Assembly: GCA_964431105.1 (NCBI GenBank)
Contig: CAYSIR010000220.1
Coordinates: 1-7,016 of the forward strand
Direction: 5' to 3'
DNA length: 7,016 bases
DNA from: RECH01 sp964431105
Lineage (GTDB): Bacteria > Cyanobacteriota > Cyanobacteriia > RECH01
Both the position numbers and the translations under genes were made by a program. The notes beneath the pieces are model-generated. The model saw only the letters and a list, made by a program, of their open reading frames with translations, was not told the DNA's origin and made no database searches. Below, piece after piece: positions 6,480-7,016 of the stretch. How positions within the stretch are numbered: the first letter of the stretch is position 1; every line of letters starts with the position of its first letter.

Positions 6480-6547
6480 TCTACGATCGCTGAGGCCTCT
6501 AGCTGCAAATACAGGGCATCGTCTTCTTCATGAAGAACTAATTTCAT
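6371..6547 (-). pseudogene. DUF2283-like gene, 5' part fused out of frame to the CD-NTase remnant
   Basis: An ATG at 6545-6547 opens a 58-codon frame ending at TAG 6371-6373. Its first 24 residues, MKLVLHEEDDALYLQLEASA then IVES, follow the DUF2283 pattern (MKL..HEEDDALYLRL...VES), a short protein family often found beside small toxin-like genes. After that the expected PGV-DYD-VGIE ending is missing, and the frame runs through DNA that codes, in another frame, for the CD-NTase fragment. So the gene looks cut near 6475 and joined to foreign DNA. It starts 24 bp after the hicB stop and on the same strand, so it was probably the third gene of that operon. The ribosome site is weak (AAGAG about 9 nt upstream). 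A short chimeric peptide could still be made. Confidence 0.6.
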
Positions 6548-6571
6548 TGCGCTCTTGTGAGTCGGACTATC

Positions 6572-6796
6572 TCAGGCGGTACGAGCCTGATAAATCACTG
6601 GACGATAGGTTGGGGGTGGCACAGGTTTACCCAGTGCTTGGGCAGCTTCTAACCAGGCGGCTTTGGCAATTTCCAATTCTTGCAATGCTTCAGCGGGGGT
6701 ATCACCAAACGCAGAGCAATGGTGCAGATCAGGAATGTCGGCAATGTAGCCTGCGTCATCTTCGCTGTAAAAGATGTTGATGTGATAGTCTTTCAT
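6572..6796 (-). CDS. hicB: HicB-family antitoxin
   Basis: A 74-residue HicB antitoxin, the partner that binds and blocks the HicA mRNA interferase. The partly degraded RNase-H-like HicB fold is clear from YSEDDAGYIADIPDL (10-24) and CSAFGDTPAEALQEL (27-41), followed by a helix and a Pro-rich tail GKPVPPPTYRP (56-66). It is the short form without the C-terminal helix-turn-helix or ribbon-helix-helix domain that many HicB proteins use to repress their own promoter, so any autoregulation would need another part. The ATG at 6794-6796 is firmly supported by GGAGGA six bases upstream, lying inside the last codons of hicA. Only 2 bp separate the two genes, so they are co-transcribed and probably translationally coupled. 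Confidence 0.92.
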   Translation of the reverse strand: MKDYHINIFYSEDDAGYIADIPDLHHCSAFGDTPAEALQELEIAKAAWLEAAQALGKPVPPPTYRPVIYQARTA

Positions 6797-6798
6797 GC

Positions 6799-7016
6799 TT
6801 AATCCTCCAGAGTTAAATTGTGTTGCTCTACCAAGCTCAAAAATTGTCGAATTTGATAGGGTTTTACCTTACCTTTGTAATTTTGAATATTGACTAATTC
6901 AGAGATATTGGGATGAATAAAAATATGATGACTGCCATTAACTCGTGCCAAAGCAAAGCCAAAGGCTTCGATTAACCGCACTATAGCAATCCTATTTGGA
7001 TTGTGAGAAGGATTCC
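6799..7016 (-). CDS. hicA: HicA-family toxin, 5' end beyond the window
   Basis: HicA is a small double-stranded-RNA-binding-fold ribonuclease that cuts mRNA without needing the ribosome. The visible part reads RLIEAFGFALARVNGSHHIF, then HPNISELVNIQNYKGKVKPY and QIRQFLSLVEQHNLTLED. The catalytic histidine is in GSHH. A GTG at 6979-6981 could be a start, but the frame stays open to the right edge (coding NPSHNPNRIAIV ahead of RLIEAFGF), and family members of this branch have about 15-25 residues before that point, so the true start most likely lies outside. The stop TAA at 6799-6801 is 2 bp from hicB. It is the first gene of the hicA-hicB-(DUF2283) set; its promoter is off the window. No inactivating change is visible in the part shown. 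Confidence 0.88.
   Translation of the reverse strand, partial: NPSHNPNRIAIVRLIEAFGFALARVNGSHHIFIHPNISELVNIQNYKGKVKPYQIRQFLSLVEQHNLTLED

Noticed and set aside
6430..6780. 116-residue plus-strand open frame across hicB and the DUF2283 region
   Set aside because: It lies antisense to hicB and to the recognisable DUF2283/CD-NTase sequences and has no family-like motif; a shadow frame.

Overview
The window looks like a cyanobacterial chromosome segment. It carries petE (plastocyanin with a Sec signal peptide), a cyanobacterial-style TgpA-like membrane protein, and twelve copies of the octamer GCGATCGC (the HIP1 repeat typical of many cyanobacteria). The genus cannot be fixed from sequence alone. 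The plastocyanin resembles what I recall of filamentous Phormidium/Leptolyngbya-type proteins.

Layout, left to right. (1) 1-260, plus strand: the C-terminal end of an O6-methylguanine-DNA methyltransferase gene, cut by the window edge and broken by a frameshift near base 64. It overlaps tail-to-tail with the next gene. (2) 219-1637, minus: a complete NCS2/AzgA-type purine permease. (3) 1638-2414: a long non-coding stretch with a near-perfect 45-bp palindrome and a larger nested fold-back structure. (4) 2415-2642, minus: a small orphan protein of 75 residues. (5) 2851-5181, minus: a 776-residue TgpA-like membrane protein whose transglutaminase domain has lost the expected catalytic Cys and Asp. 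(6) 5182-5560: non-coding, holding a second 45-bp palindrome of the same design and the likely petE terminator. (7) 5561-5944, minus: petE. (8) 6129 to the right edge, minus: an accessory patch with a hicA-hicB toxin-antitoxin pair (hicA runs off the window), then the first part of a DUF2283-like gene, then a decayed C-terminal fragment of a CBASS-type nucleotidyltransferase (SMODS/CD-NTase). The last two are not long open frames and were found by translating the minus strand by eye.

All intact genes lie on the minus strand, but they do not form one operon. The permease, orphan gene, TgpA-like gene and petE are each separated by non-coding DNA. Only hicA-hicB-DUF2283 is packed tightly enough to be co-transcribed. 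The left five sixths reads as ordinary core genome (purine uptake, cell-surface or membrane protein, photosynthetic electron carrier). The right end, from about 5.54 kb on, has no HIP1 site and holds toxin-antitoxin and anti-phage remnants, so it is probably an acquired and eroding defence patch.

I found no complete undescribed system. The most notable signals are the CD-NTase fossil and its join to DUF2283, the pseudo-catalytic transglutaminase, and the paired long palindromes.
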